A program made the position numbers and the translations under genes. This document shows, piece by piece, positions 1 to 14,187 of a stretch of DNA of 64,000 bases. Position 1 is the first letter of the stretch, and each line of letters starts with the position of its first letter. Where the stretch lies: assembly GCA_030867875.1 (NCBI GenBank), contig JAOWCC010000241.1, positions 1 through 64,000 on the forward strand. The letters run 5' to 3'. Below the pieces are notes generated by a model. The model had not been told where the DNA came from. It searched no databases and was given only the letters and a program-made list of their open reading frames with translations. The DNA is from Actinernus sp. WN-2022 (taxonomy: Eukaryota > Cnidaria > Anthozoa > Actiniaria > Actinernidae).

Positions 1-74
1 AAGGAATGATGAATCAGGAATGATGAATGATGTATCAGGAATCAGGAATGATGAATCAGGAAAGAGGAATGACG

Positions 75-81
75 AATCAGT
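75..81 (+). repeat. AATCAGT marker after AATGACG (domain I only)
   Basis: AATCAGT directly follows AATGACG at 75, 8307, 16210, 18912, 21061, 24106 and 26843. At equivalent sites from 29.1 kb on, Q is found instead. Spacings are 8,232, 7,903, 2,702, 2,149, 3,045 and 2,737 bp, all multiples of 7. It gives the phase of the domain I super-units. Confidence 0.85.
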
Positions 82-167
82 AATCAGGAATGGTGAATCA
101 TGAATCAGGAATGATGAATCAGGAATCAGGAATAATGAAACAGGAATCAGGAATGATGAATCAGGAA

Positions 168-177
168 TGATGCATCA
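168..177. other. 10-bp palindrome TGATGCATCA, first example
   Basis: D followed by the variant CATCAGG gives TGATGCATCA. It recurs in many modules shortly after the AATAATG-AAACAGG pair, for example near 3,447, 12,007, 31,368 and 62,170. Confidence 0.8.
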
Positions 178-902
178 GGAATGATGAATCAGGAATCAGG
201 AATGATGAATCAGGAATCAGCAATGATCAATCAGGAATGATGAATGATGAATCAGGAATGATGAATCAGGAATCAGGAATAATGAATGATGGATCAGGAA
301 TGATGAATCAGGAATGATGAATCAGGAATGATGAATCAGGAATCAGGAATGATGAATGATGAATCAGAAATCAGGAATGATGAATCAGGAATGATGAATC
401 AGGAATCAGGAATCAGGAATGATGAATCAGGAATGATGAATGATGAATCAGGAATGATGAATCAGGAATGATGAATCAGCAATGATGAATCAGGAATCAG
501 GAATCAGGAATGATGAATCAGGAATGATGAATGATGAATCAGGAAAGATGAATCAGGAATGATGAATCAGCAATGATGAATGATGAATCAGGAATCAGCA
601 ATGATGAATCAGGAATCAGGAATGATGAATCAGGAATGATGAATCAGGAATGATGAATCAGGAATCAGGAATCAGGAATGATGATTCAGGAATGATGAAT
701 GATGAATCAGGAATGATGAATGATGAATCAGGAATGATGAATCAGGAATCAGGAATGATGAATTATGAATCAGGAATCAGCAATGATGAATCAGGAATCA
801 GGAATGATGAATCAGGAATGATGAATCAGGAATGATGAATGATGAATCAGGAATGATGAATGATGAATCAGGAATGATGAATCAGGAATTAGGAATCAGG
901 AG

Positions 903-912
903 TGATTAATCA
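903..912. other. 10-bp palindrome TGATTAATCA, first of about 105
   Basis: AGTGATT followed by Q makes TGATTAATCA, a perfect 10-bp palindrome. It recurs at nearly every AGTGATT landmark, except 40,225 and 48,905 where the next unit is GATCAGG, and also at the AATGATT sites 28,355, 54,659, 56,955 and 59,258. No function is known. It is a candidate recognition site for a dimeric DNA-binding protein only by its symmetry. Confidence 0.85.
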
Positions 913-1199
913 GGAATCAGGAATGATGAATCAAGAATCAGGAATGATGAATCAGGAATGAGGAATGATCAACCAGGAATCAGGAATGATGAATCAGGAA
1001 TGAGGAATGATGAATCAGGAATGATGAATGATGAATCAGGAATCAGGAATCAGGAATCAGGAATGATGAATCAGGAATGATGAATGATGAATGATGAATC
1101 GGGAATGATGAATCAGGAATCAGGAATCAGGAATGATGAATCAGGAATCAGGAATGATGAATCAGGAATAAGGAATGATGAATCAGGAATGATGAATGA

Positions 1200-1206
1200 T
1201 GAGTCA
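1200..1206. other. TGAGTCA site, first of a recurring set
   Basis: D followed by AGTCAGG gives TGAGTCA, identical to the AP-1/Gcn4 consensus of eukaryotic bZIP proteins. Further copies are at 1,914 and 2,859 and in later modules, 28-49 bp downstream of an AATAAGG unit. The ordinary array sequence TGAATCA is one base away from it, so chance is a sufficient explanation. Confidence 0.5.
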
Positions 1207-1791
1207 GGAATCAGGAATGATGAATCAGGAATGATGAATGATGAATCAGGAATGATGAATGATGAATCAGGAATCAGCAATGATGAATCAGGAATGATGA
1301 ATGATGAATCAGGAATCAGCAATGATGAATCAGGAATGATGAATGATGAATCAGGAATGATGAATGATGAATCAGGAATGATGAATCAGGAATGAGGAAT
1401 GATGAATGATGAATCAGGAATCAGCAATGATGAATCAGGAATCAGGAATGATGAATCAGGAATCAGGAATGATGAATCAGGAATCAGGAATGATGAATCA
1501 GGAATCAGAAATGATCAATCAGGAATGATGAATGATCAATCAGGAATCAGGAATGATGAATCAGGAATGAGGAATGATCAATCAGGAATGATGAATGATC
1601 AATCAGGAATCAGGAATGATGAATCAGGAATGAGGAATGATCAATCAGGAATGAGGAATGATGAATCAGGAATGAGGAATGATGAATCAGGAATGAGGAA
1701 TGATGAATCAGGAATGAGGAATGATGAATCAGGAATGATGAATGATGAATCAGGAATCAGGAATGATGAATCAGGAATCAGGAATGATGAA

Positions 1792-1801
1792 TGATATATC
1801 A
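1792..1801. other. 10-bp palindrome TGATATATCA, first example
   Basis: The unit pair AATGATA-TATCAGG gives TGATATATCA. It recurs near 2,725, 5,029, 7,931, 11,241, 17,562, 28,111, 29,511 and others, just before the AAAGAGG unit. At the same module position many copies have AATGATG-TATCAGG, which is not palindromic. Confidence 0.8.
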
Positions 1802-1971
1802 GGAATCAGGAATGATGAATCAGGAAAGAGGAATGACGAATCAGGAATCAGGAATGGTGAATCATGAATCAGGAATCAGGAATAAGGAATGATGAATCAG
1901 GAATGATGAATGATGAGTCAGGAATCAGGAATGATGAATCAGGAATCAGGAATCAGGAATCAGGAATCAGG

Positions 1972-2090
1972 AGTGATTAATCAGGAATCAGGAATGATGA
2001 ATCAGGAATCAGGAATGATGAATCAGGAATGATGAATGATGAATCAGGAATGATGAATCAGGAATCAGGAATGATGAATTATGAATCAGG
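1972..2090 (+). repeat. Class 4 module (AATTATG-marked), representative copy
   Basis: AGTGATT is followed by a Q-Q-D run with two adjacent D units and then AATTATG about 105 bp downstream (here 2,077). Copies start at 1972, 5213, 10190, 16497, 19213, 21362, 22258, 24407, 27144 and 63290. AATTATG without this lead-in is near 761 and 8,993, at 54,233, and at 36,279. The last looks like an independent mutation, as the equivalent site in unit a has D. Confidence 0.8.
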
Positions 2091-2510
2091 AATCAGCAAT
2101 GATGAATCAGGAATCAGGAATGATGAATCAGGAATGATGAATGATGAATCAGGAATGATGAATGATGAATCAGGAATGATGAATGATGAATCAGGAATGA
2201 TGAATCAGGAATTAGGAATCAGGAGTGATTAATCAGGAATCAGGAATGATGAATCAAGAATCAGGAATGATGAATCAGGAATGGTGAATCATGAATCAGG
2301 AATGATGAATGATGAATCAGGAATCAGCAATGATGAATCAGGAATGATGAATGATGAATCAGGAATCAGCAATGATGAATCAGGAATGATGAATGATGAA
2401 TCAGGAATGATGAATGATGAATCAGGAATGATGAATCAGGAATCAGGAATGATGAATGATGAATCAGGATTGATGAATCAGGAATGATGAATCAGGAATC
2501 AGGAATCAGG

Positions 2511-2600
2511 AGTGATTAATCAGGAATCAGGAATGATGAATCAAGAATCAGGAATGATGAATCAGGAATGAGGAATGATCAATCAGGAATGAGGAATGAT
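2511..2600 (+). repeat. Class 1 module (AATCAAG-marked), representative copy
   Basis: This is the commonest continuation of the AGTGATT landmark: two Q, one D, then AATCAAG, Q, D, Q, AATGAGG and AATGATC. AATCAAG is seen essentially only here, as the fourth unit after AGTGATT. Other copies start at 901, 3148, 3785, 4226, 12346, 13382, 20298, 30637, 41527, 50207 and 61477 among many. The AATGAGG-AATGATC run after it varies in length. The copy at 4,828 has AATCAGG in place of AATCAAG, and the copy at 63,521 has AATAATG in place of the D before it. Confidence 0.85.
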
Positions 2601-5600
2601 GAATCAGGAATGAGGAATGATGAATCAGGAATGAGGAATGATGAATCAGGAATGATGAATGATGAATCAGGAATCAGGAATGATGAATCAGGAATCAGGA
2701 ATGATGAATCAGGAATGATGAATGATATATCAGGAATCAGGAATGATGAATCAGGAAAGAGGAATGACGAATCAGGAATCAGGAATTGTGAATCAGGAAT
2801 CAGGAATCAGGAATGATGAATCAGGAATAAGGAATGATGAATCAGGAATGATGAATGATGAGTCAGGAATCAGGAATGATGAATCAGGAATGATGAATGA
2901 TGAATCAGGAATGATGAATGATGAATCAGGAATCAGGAATGATGAATGATGAATCAGGAATCAGCAATGATGAATCAGGAATGATGAATGATGAATCAGG
3001 AATGATGAATCAGGAATCAGGAATGATGAATGATGAATCAGGAATCAGCAATGATGAATCAGGAATCAGGAATGATGAATCAGGAATGATGAATCATGAA
3101 TCAGGATTGATGAATCAGGAATGATGAATCAGGAATCAGGAATCAGGAGTGATTAATCAGGAATCAGGAATGATGAATCAAGAATCAGGAATGATGAATC
3201 AGGAATGAGGAATGATCAATCAGGAATGAGGAATGATCAATCAGGAATGATGAATGATGAATCAGGAATCAGGAATGATGAATGAGGAATCAGGAATGAT
3301 GAATCAGGAATGATGAATGATGTATCAGGAATCAGGAATGATGAATCAGGAAAGAGGAATGACGAATCAGGAATCAGGAATGGTGAATCATGAATCAGGA
3401 ATCAGGAATAATGAAACAGGAATCAGGAATGATGAATCAGGAATGATGCATCAGGAATGATGAATCAGCAATCAGGAATGATGAATCAGGAATCAGCAAT
3501 GATCAATCAGGAATGATGAATGATGAATCAGGAATGATGAATCAGGAATCAGGAATGATGAATGACGAATCAGGAATCAGCAATGATGAATCAGGAATCA
3601 GGAATGATGAATCAGGAATGATGAATGATGAATCAGGAATGATGAATCAGGAATCAGGAATGATGAATGATGAATCAGGAATCAGCAATGATGAATCAGG
3701 AATCAGGAATGATGAATCAGGAATGATGAATGATGAATCAGGATTGATGAATCAGGAATGATGAATCAGGAATCAGGAATCAGGAGTGATTAATCAGGAA
3801 TCAGGAATGATGAATCAAGAATCAGGAATGATGAATCAGGAATGAGGAATGATCAATCAGGAATGAGGAATGATCAATCAGGAATCAGGAATGATGAATC
3901 AGGAATGAGGAATGATCAATCAGGAATGATGAATGATCAATCAGGAATCAGGAATGATGAATCAGGAATCAGGAATGATGAACCAGGAATGATGAATGAT
4001 GTATCAGGAATCAGGAATGATGAATCAGGAAAGAGGAATGACGAATCAGGAATCAGGAATGGTGAATCATGAATCAGGAATCAGGAATAATGAAACAGGA
4101 ATCAGGAATGATGCATCAGGAATGATGAATCAGCAATCAGGAATGATGAATCAGGAATCAGGAATGATGAATCATGAATCAGGATTGATGAATCAGGAAT
4201 GATGAATCAGGAATTAGGAATCAGGAGTGATTAATCAGGAATCAGGAATGATGAATCAAGAATCAGGAATGATGAATCAGGAATGAGGAATGATCAATCA
4301 GGAATGAGGAATGATCAATCAGGAATCAGGAATGATGAATCAGGAATGAGGAATGATCAATCAGGAATGATGAATGATGAATCAGGAATCAGGAATGATG
4401 AATCAGGAATCAGGAATGATGAATCAGGAATGATGAATGATGTATCAGGAATCAGGAATGATGAATCAGGAAAGAGGAATGACGAATCAGGAATCAGGAA
4501 TGGTGAATCATGAATCAGGAATCAGGAATAATGAAACAGGAATCAGGAATGATGAATCAGGAATGATGAATCAGGAATGATGAATGATGAATCGGGAATG
4601 ATGAATCAGGAATCAGGAATCAGGAATGATGAATCAGGAATGATGAATGATGAATCAGGAATGATGAATGATGAATCAGGAATGATGAATCAGGAATCAG
4701 GAATGATGAATGATGAATCAGGAATCAGCAATGATGAATCAGGAATCAGGAATGATGAATCAGGAATGATGAATGATGAATCAGGATTGATGAATCAGGA
4801 ATGATGAATCAGGAATCAGGAATCAGGAGTGATTAATCAGGAATCAGGAATGATGAATCAGGAATCAGGAATGATGAATCAGGAATGAGGAATGATCAAT
4901 CAGGAATGAGGAATGATGAATCAGGAATGAGGAATGATGAATCAGGAATGAGGAATGATGAATCAGGAATGATGAATTATGAATCAGGAATCAGGAATGA
5001 TGAATCAGGAATCAGGAATGATGAATGATATATCAGGAATCAGGAATGATGAATCAGGAAAGAGGAATGACGAATCAGGAATCAGGAATGGTGAATCATG
5101 AATCAGGAATCAGGAATAAGGAATGATGAATCAGGAATGATGAATGATGAGTCAGGAATCAGGAATGATGAATCAGGAATGATGAATCAGGAATCAGGAA
5201 TCAGGAATCAGGAGTGATTAATCAGGAATCAGGAATGATGAATCAGGAATCAGGAATGATGAATCAGGAATGATGAATGATGAATCAGGAATGATGAATC
5301 AGGAATCAGGAATGATGAATTATGAATCAGGAATCAGCAATGATGAATCAGGAATCAGGAATGATGAATCAGGAATGATGAATGATGAATCAGGAATGAT
5401 GAATGATGAATCAGGAATGATGAATCAGGAATTAGGAATCAGGAGTGATTAATCAGGAATCAGGAATGATGAATCAAGAATCAGGAATGATGAATCAGGA
5501 ATGAGGAATGATCAATCAGGAATGAGGAATGATCAATCAGGAATCAGGAATGATGAATCAGGAATGAGGAATGATGAATCAGGAATGATGAATGATGAAT

Positions 5601-8600
5601 CAGGAATCAGGAATCAGGAATGATGAATCAGGAATGATGAATGATGAATCGGGAATGATGAATCAGGAATCAGGAATCAGGAATGATGAATCAGGAATCA
5701 GGAATGATGAATCAGGAATCAGGAATGATGAATCAGGAATCAGGAATGATGAATCAGGAATAAGGAATGATGAATCAGGAATGATGAATGATGAGTCAGG
5801 AATCAGGAATGATGAATCAGGAATGATGAATGATGAATCAGGAATGATGAATGATGAATCAGGAATCAGCAATGATGAATCAGGAATAAGGAATGATGAA
5901 TCAGGAATGATGAATGATGAATCAGGAATGATGAATCAGGAATCAGGAATGATGAATGATGAATCAGGATTGATGAATCAGGAATGATGAATCAGGAATC
6001 AGGAATCAGGAGTGATTAATCAGGAATCAGGAATGATGAATCAAGAATCAGGAATGATGAATCAGGAATGAGGAATGATCAATCAGGAATGAGGAATGAT
6101 GAATCAGGAATGAGGAATGATGAATCAGGAATGAGGAATGATGAATCAGGAATGATGAATGATGAATCAGGAAAGAGGAATGACGAATCAGGAATCAGGA
6201 ATTGTGAATCAGGAATCAGGAATCAGGAATGATGAATCAGGAATAAGGAATGATGAATCAGGAATGATGAATGATGAGTCAGGAATCAGGAATGATGAAT
6301 CAGGAATGATGAATGATGAATCAGGAATGATGAATGATGAATCAGGAATCAGGAATGATGAATGATGAATCAGGAATCAGCAATGATGAATCAGGAATGA
6401 TGAATGATGAATCAGGAATGATGAATCAGGAATCAGGAATGATGAATGATGAATCAGGAATCAGCAATGATGAATCAGGAATCAGGAATGATGAATCAGG
6501 AATGATGAATCATGAATCAGGATTGATGAATCAGGAATGATGAATCAGGAATCAGGAATCAGGAGTGATTAATCAAGAATCAGGAATGATGAATCAAGAA
6601 TCAGGAATGATGAATCAGGAATGAGGAATGATCAATCAGGAATCAGGAATGATGAATCAGGAATGAGGAATGATCAATCAGGAATGATGAATGATGAATC
6701 AGGAATCAGGAATGATGAATGAGGAATCAGGAATGATGAATCAGGAATGATGAATGATGTATCAGGAATCAGGAATGATGAATCAGGAAAGAGGAATGAC
6801 GAATCAGGAATCAGGAATGGTGAATCATGAATCAGGAATCAGGAATAATGAAACAGGAATCAGGAATGATGAATCAGGAATGATGCATCAGGAATGATGA
6901 ATCAGCAATCAGGAATGATGAATCAGGAATCAGCAATGATCAATCAGGAATGATGAATGATGAATCAGGAATGATGCATCAGGAATGATGAATCAGCAAT
7001 CAGGAATGATGAATCAGGAATCAGGAATGATGAATCAGGAATGATGAATGATGAATCAGGAATGATGAATCAGGAATTAGGAATCAGGAGTGATTAATCA
7101 GGAATCAGGAATGATGAATCAAGAATCAGGAATGATGAATCAGGAATGAGGAATGATCAATCAGGAATGAGGAATGATCAATCAGGAATCAGGAATGATG
7201 AATCAGGAATGAGGAATGATGAATCAGGAATGATGAATGATGAATCAGGAATCAGGAATCAGGAATGATGAATCAGGAATGATGAATGATGAATCGGGAA
7301 TGATGAATCAGGAATCAGGAATCAGGAATGATGAATCAGGAATCAGGAATGATGAATCAGGAATGATGAATGATGAATCAGGAATCAGGAATGATGAATC
7401 AGGAATAAGGAATGATGAATCAGGAATGATGAATGATGAGTCAGGAATCAGGAATGATGAATCAGGAATGATGAATGATGAATCAGGAATGATGAATGAT
7501 GAATCAGGAATCAGCAATGATGAATCAGGAATGATGAATGATGAATCAGGAATCAGCAATGATGAATCAGGAATGATGAATGATGAATCAGGAATGATGA
7601 ATGATGAATCAGGAATCAGGAATGATGAATCAGGAATCAGGAATGATGAATCAGGAATGATGAATGATGAATCAGGATTGATGAATCAGGAATGATGAAT
7701 CAGGAATCAGGAATCAGGAGTGATTAATCAGGAATCAGGAATGATGAATCAAGAATCAGGAATGATGAATCAGGAATGAGGAATGATCAATCAGGAATGA
7801 GGAATGATGAATCAGGAATGAGGAATGATGAATCAGGAATGAGGAATGATGAATCAGGAATGATGAATGATCAATCAGGAATCAGGAATGATGAATCAGG
7901 AATCAGGAATGATGAATCAGGAATGATGAATGATATATCAGGAATCAGGAATGATGAATCAGGAAAGAGGAATGACGAATCAGGAATCAGGAATTGTGAA
8001 TCAGGAATCAGGAATCAGGAATGATGAATCAGGAATGATGAATCATGAATCAGGATTGATGAATCAGGAATGATGAATCAGGAATCAGGAATCAGGAGTG
8101 ATTAATCAGGAATCAGGAATCAGGAATGATGAATCAGGAATGATGAATGACGAATCAGGAATGATGAATGATGAATCAGGAATGATGAATGATGAATGAT
8201 GAATCAGGAATCAGGAATGATGAATCAGGAATAAGGAATGATGAATCAGGAATGATGAATGATGTATCAGGAATCAGGAATGATGAATCAGGAAAGAGGA
8301 ATGACGAATCAGTAATCAGGAATGGTGAATCATGAATCAGGAATGATGAATCAGGAATCAGGAATAATGAAACAGGAATCAGGAATGATGAATCAGGAAT
8401 GATGCATCAGGAATGATGAATCAGGAATCAGGAATGATGAATCAGGAATCAGCAATGATCAATCAGGAATGATGAATGATGAATCAGGAATGATGAATCA
8501 GGAATCAGGAATAATGAATGATGGATCAGGAATGATGAATCAGGAATGATGAATCAGGAATGATGAATCAGGAATCAGGAATGATGAATGATGAATCAGA

Positions 8601-11600
8601 AATCAGGAATGATGAATCAGGAATGATGAATCAGGAATCAGGAATCAGGAATGATGAATCAGGAATGATGAATGATGAATCAGGAATGATGAATCAGGAA
8701 TGATGAATCAGCAATGATGAATCAGGAATCAGGAATCAGGAATGATGAATCAGGAATGATGAATGATGAATCAGGAAAGATGAATCAGGAATGATGAATC
8801 AGCAATGATGAATGATGAATCAGGAATCAGCAATGATGAATCAGGAATCAGGAATGATGAATCAGGAATGATGAATCAGGAATGATGAATCAGGAATCAG
8901 GAATCAGGAATGATGATTCAGGAATGATGAATGATGAATCAGGAATGATGAATGATGAATCAGGAATGATGAATCAGGAATCAGGAATGATGAATTATGA
9001 ATCAGGAATCAGCAATGATGAATCAGGAATCAGGAATGATGAATCAGGAATGATGAATCAGGAATGATGAATGATGAATCAGGAATGATGAATGATGAAT
9101 CAGGAATGATGAATCAGGAATTAGGAATCAGGAGTGATTAATCAGGAATCAGGAATGATGAATCAAGAATCAGGAATGATGAATCAGGAATGAGGAATGA
9201 TCAACCAGGAATCAGGAATGATGAATCAGGAATGAGGAATGATGAATCAGGAATGATGAATGATGAATCAGGAATCAGGAATCAGGAATCAGGAATGATG
9301 AATCAGGAATGATGAATGATGAATGATGAATCGGGAATGATGAATCAGGAATCAGGAATCAGGAATGATGAATCAGGAATCAGGAATGATGAATCAGGAA
9401 TAAGGAATGATGAATCAGGAATGATGAATGATGAGTCAGGAATCAGGAATGATGAATCAGGAATGATGAATGATGAATCAGGAATGATGAATGATGAATC
9501 AGGAATCAGCAATGATGAATCAGGAATGATGAATGATGAATCAGGAATCAGCAATGATGAATCAGGAATGATGAATGATGAATCAGGAATGATGAATGAT
9601 GAATCAGGAATGATGAATCAGGAATGAGGAATGATGAATGATGAATCAGGAATCAGCAATGATGAATCAGGAATCAGGAATGATGAATCAGGAATCAGGA
9701 ATGATGAATCAGGAATCAGGAATGATGAATCAGGAATCAGGAATGATCAATCAGGAATGATGAATGATCAATCAGGAATCAGGAATGATGAATCAGGAAT
9801 GAGGAATGATCAATCAGGAATGATGAATGATCAATCAGGAATCAGGAATGATGAATCAGGAATGAGGAATGATCAATCAGGAATGAGGAATGATGAATCA
9901 GGAATGAGGAATGATGAATCAGGAATGAGGAATGATGAATCAGGAATGATGAATGATGAATCAGGAATCAGGAATGATGAATCAGGAATCAGGAATGATG
10001 AATGATATATCAGGAATCAGGAATGATGAATCAGGAAAGAGGAATGACGAATCAGGAATCAGGAATGGTGAATCATGAATCAGGAATCAGGAATAAGGAA
10101 TGATGAATCAGGAATGATGAATGATGAGTCAGGAATCAGGAATGATGAATCAGGAATGATGAATCAGGAATCAGGAATCAGGAATCAGGAGTGATTAATC
10201 AGGAATCAGGAATGATGAATCAGGAATCAGGAATGATGAATCAGGAATGATGAATGATGAATCAGCAATGATGAATCAGGAATCAGGAATGATGAATTAT
10301 GAATCAGGAATCAGCAATGATGAATCAGGAATCAGGAATGATGAATCAGGAATGATGAATGATGAATCAGGAATGATGAATGATGAATCAGGAATGATGA
10401 ATCAGGAATTAGGAATCAGGAGTGATTAATCAGGAATCAGGAATGATGAATCAAGAATCAGGAATGATGAATCAGGAATGAGGAATGATCAATCAGGAAT
10501 GAGGAATGATCAATCAGGAATCAGGAATGATGAATCAGGAATGAGGAATGATGAATCAGGAATGATGAATGATGAATCAGGAATCAGGAATCAGGAATGA
10601 TGAATCAGGAATGATGAATGATGAATCGGGAATGATGAATCAGGAATCAGGAATCAGGAATGATGAATCAGGAATCAGGAATGATGAATCAGGAATGATT
10701 AATGATGAATCAGGAATCAGGAATGATGAATCAGGAATAAGGAATGATGAATCAGGAATGATGAATGATGAGTCAGGAATCAGGAATGATGAATCAGGAA
10801 TGATGAATGATGAATCAGGAATGATGAATGATGAATCAGGAATCAGCAATGATGAATCAGGAATGATGAATGATGAATCAGGAATCAGCAATGATGAATC
10901 AGGAATGATGAATGATGAATCAGGAATGATGAATGATGAATCAGGAATGATGAATCAGGAATCAGGAATGATGAATGATGAATCAGGATTGATGAATCAG
11001 GAATGATGAATCAGGAATCAGGAATCAGGAGTGATTAATCAGGAATCAGGAATGATGAATCAAGAATCAGGAATGATGAATCAGGAATGAGGAATGATCA
11101 ATCAGGAATGAGGAATGATCAATCAGGAATGAGGAATGATGAATCAGGAATGAGGAATGATGAATCAGGAATGATGAATGATGAATCAGGAATCAGGAAT
11201 GATGAATCAGGAATCAGGAATGATGAATCAGGAATGATGAATGATATATCAGGAATCAGGAATGATGAATCAGGAAAGAGGAATGACGAATCAGGAATCA
11301 GGAATTGTGAATCAGGAATCAGGAATCAGGAATGATGAATCAGGAATAAGGAATGATGAATCAGGAATGATGAATGATGAGTCAGGAATCAGGAATGATG
11401 AATCAGGAATGATGAATGATGAATCAGGAATGATGAATGATGAATCAGGAATCAGGAATGATGAATGATGAATCAGGAATCAGCAATGATGAATCAGGAA
11501 TGATGAATGATGAATCAGGAATGATGAATCAGGAATCAGGAATGATGAATGATGAATCAGGAATCAGCAATGATGAATCAGGAATCAGGAATGATGAATC

Positions 11601-12179
11601 AGGAATGATGAATCATGAATCAGGATTGATGAATCAGGAATGATGAATCAGGAATCAGGAATCAGGAGTGATTAATCAGGAATCAGGAATGATGAATCAA
11701 GAATCAGGAATGATGAATCAGGAATGAGGAATGATCAATCAGGAATGAGGAATGATCAATCAGGAATCAGGAATGATGAATCAGGAATGAGGAATGATCA
11801 ATCAGGAATGATGAATGATGAATCAGGAATCAGGAATGATGAATGAGGAATCAGGAATGATGAATCAGGAATGATGAATGATGTATCAGGAATCAGGAAT
11901 GATGAATCAGGAAAGAGGAATGACGAATCAGGAATCAGGAATGGTGAATCATGAATCAGGAATCAGGAATAATGAAACAGGAATCAGGAATGATGAATCA
12001 GGAATGATGCATCAGGAATGATGAATCAGCAATCAGGAATGATGAATCAGGAATCAGCAATGATCAATCAGGAATGATGAATGATGAATCAGGAATGATG
12101 AATCAGGAATCAGGAATGATGAATGACGAATCAGGAATCAGCAATGATGAATCAGGAATCAGGAATGATGAATCAGGAA

Positions 12180-14187
12180 TGATGAATGATGAATCAGGAA
12201 TGATGAATCAGGAATCAGGAATGATGAATGATGAATCAGGAATCAGCAATGATGAATCAGGAATCAGGAATGATGAATCAGGAATGATGAATGATGAATC
12301 AGGATTGATGAATCAGGAATGATGAATCAGGAATCAGGAATCAGGAGTGATTAATCAGGAATCAGGAATGATGAATCAAGAATCAGGAATGATGAATCAG
12401 GAATGAGGAATGATCAATCAGGAATGAGGAATGATCAATCAGGAATCAGGAATGATGAATCAGGAATGAGGAATGATCAATCAGGAATGATGAATGATCA
12501 ATCAGGAATCAGGAATGATGAATCAGGAATCAGGAATGATGAACCAGGAATGATGAATGATGTATCAGGAATCAGGAATGATGAATCAGGAAAGAGGAAT
12601 GACGAATCAGGAATCAGGAATGGTGAATCATGAATCAGGAATCAGGAATAATGAAACAGGAATCAGGAATGATGAATCAGGAATGATGCATCAGGAATGA
12701 TGAATCAGCAATCAGGAATGATGAATCAGGAATCAGGAATGATGAATCATGAATCAGGATTGATGAATCAGGAATGATGAATCAGGAATTAGGAATCAGG
12801 AGTGATTAATCAGGAATCAGGAATGATGAATCAAGAATCAGGAATGATGAATCAGGAATGAGGAATGATCAATCAGGAATGAGGAATGATCAATCAGGAA
12901 TCAGGAATGATGAATCAGGAATGAGGAATGATCAATCAGGAATGATGAATGATGAATCAGGAATCAGGAATGATGAATCAGGAATCAGGAATGATGAATC
13001 AGGAATGATGAATGATGTATCAGGAATCAGGAATGATGAATCAGGAAAGAGGAATGACGAATCAGGAATCAGGAATGGTGAATCATGAATCAGGAATCAG
13101 GAATAATGAAACAGGAATCAGGAATGATGAATCAGGAATGATGAATCAGGAATGATGAATGATGAATCGGGAATGATGAATCAGGAATCAGGAATCAGGA
13201 ATGATGAATCAGGAATGATGAATGATGAATCAGGAATGATGAATCAGGAATCAGGAATGATGAATGATGAATCAGGAATCAGCAATGATGAATCAGGAAT
13301 CAGGAATGATGAATCAGGAATGATGAATGATGAATCAGGATTGATGAATCAGGAATGATGAATCAGGAATCAGGAATCAGGAGTGATTAATCAGGAATCA
13401 GGAATGATGAATCAAGAATCAGGAATGATGAATCAGGAATGAGGAATGATCAATCAGGAATGAGGAATGATCAATCAGGAATCAGGAATGATGAATCAGG
13501 AATGAGGAATGATCAATCAGGAATGATGAATGATCAATCAGGAATCAGGAATGATGAATCAGGAATCAGGAATGATGAATCAGGAATGATGAATGATGTA
13601 TCAGGAATCAGGAATGATGAATCAGGAAAGAGGAATGACGAATCAGGAATCAGGAATGGTGAATCATGAATCAGAAATCAGGAATAATGAAACAGGAATC
13701 AGGAATGATGAATCAGGAATGATGCATCAGGAATGATGAATCAGCAATCAGGAATGATGAATCAGGAATCAGGAATGATGAATCATGAATCAGGATTGAT
13801 GAATCAGGAATGATGAATCAGGAATTAGGAATCAGGAGTGATTAATCAGGAATCAGGAATGATGAATCAAGAATCAGGAATGATGAATCAGGAATGAGGA
13901 ATGATCAATCAGGAATGAGGAATGATCAATCAGGAATCAGGAATGATGAATCAGGAATGAGGAATGATCAATCAGGAATGATGAATGATGAATCAGGAAT
14001 CAGGAATGATGAATCAGGAATCAGGAATGATGAATCAGGAATGATGAATGATGTATCAGGAATCAGGAATGATGAATCAGGAAAGAGGAATGACGAATCA
14101 GGAATCAGGAATGGTGAATCATGAATCAGGAATCAGGAATAATGAAACAGGAATCAGGAATGATGAATCAGGAATGATGAATCAGGA
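12180..14187. repeat. 1,036-bp local tandem duplication
   Basis: Landmarks repeat at 1,036 bp (148 heptamers): AGTGATT at 12,346 and 13,382, then 12,801 and 13,837. The repeat-derived open frames at 12,403 and 12,858 recur at 13,439 and 13,894. The match runs from about 12,180 to 13,150 against about 13,216 to 14,187. The copies differ at single sites, for example AACCAGG near 12,541 where the second copy has AATCAGG, and AATCAGG against AATCAGA near 13,670. Confidence 0.82.

Larger units (their letters stand above)
1..8232. repeat. Domain I super-unit, copy 1 (8,232 bp)
   Basis: The sequence beginning at base 1 reappears at 8,233 and stays collinear at an offset of exactly 8,232 bp (1,176 heptamers) over at least the first 1.6 kb. 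Shared rare units confirm this: AATCAGT at 75 and 8,307, ATTCAGG near 684 and 8,916, and AGTGATT at 901 and 9,133. Further right the offset drifts by whole heptamers (8,211 to 8,218 near 2 kb, 8,519 near 2.6 kb, 8,561 to 8,575 near 3.5-4.6 kb), so the copies differ by insertions or deletions of whole units. One is a 301-bp difference between 2,232 and 2,568, with copy 1 shorter. Inside, AGTGATT modules lie at 901, 1972, 2224, 2511, 3148, 3785, 4226, 4828, 5213, 5444, 6011, 6564, 7089, 7719 and 8097. Confidence 0.8.

Noticed and set aside
1950..1971. G-quadruplex potential in runs of three or four Q units
   Set aside because: Runs of GG every 7 bp could at most form weak two-tetrad structures. 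The same holds for any Q run, so it is not a specific feature.
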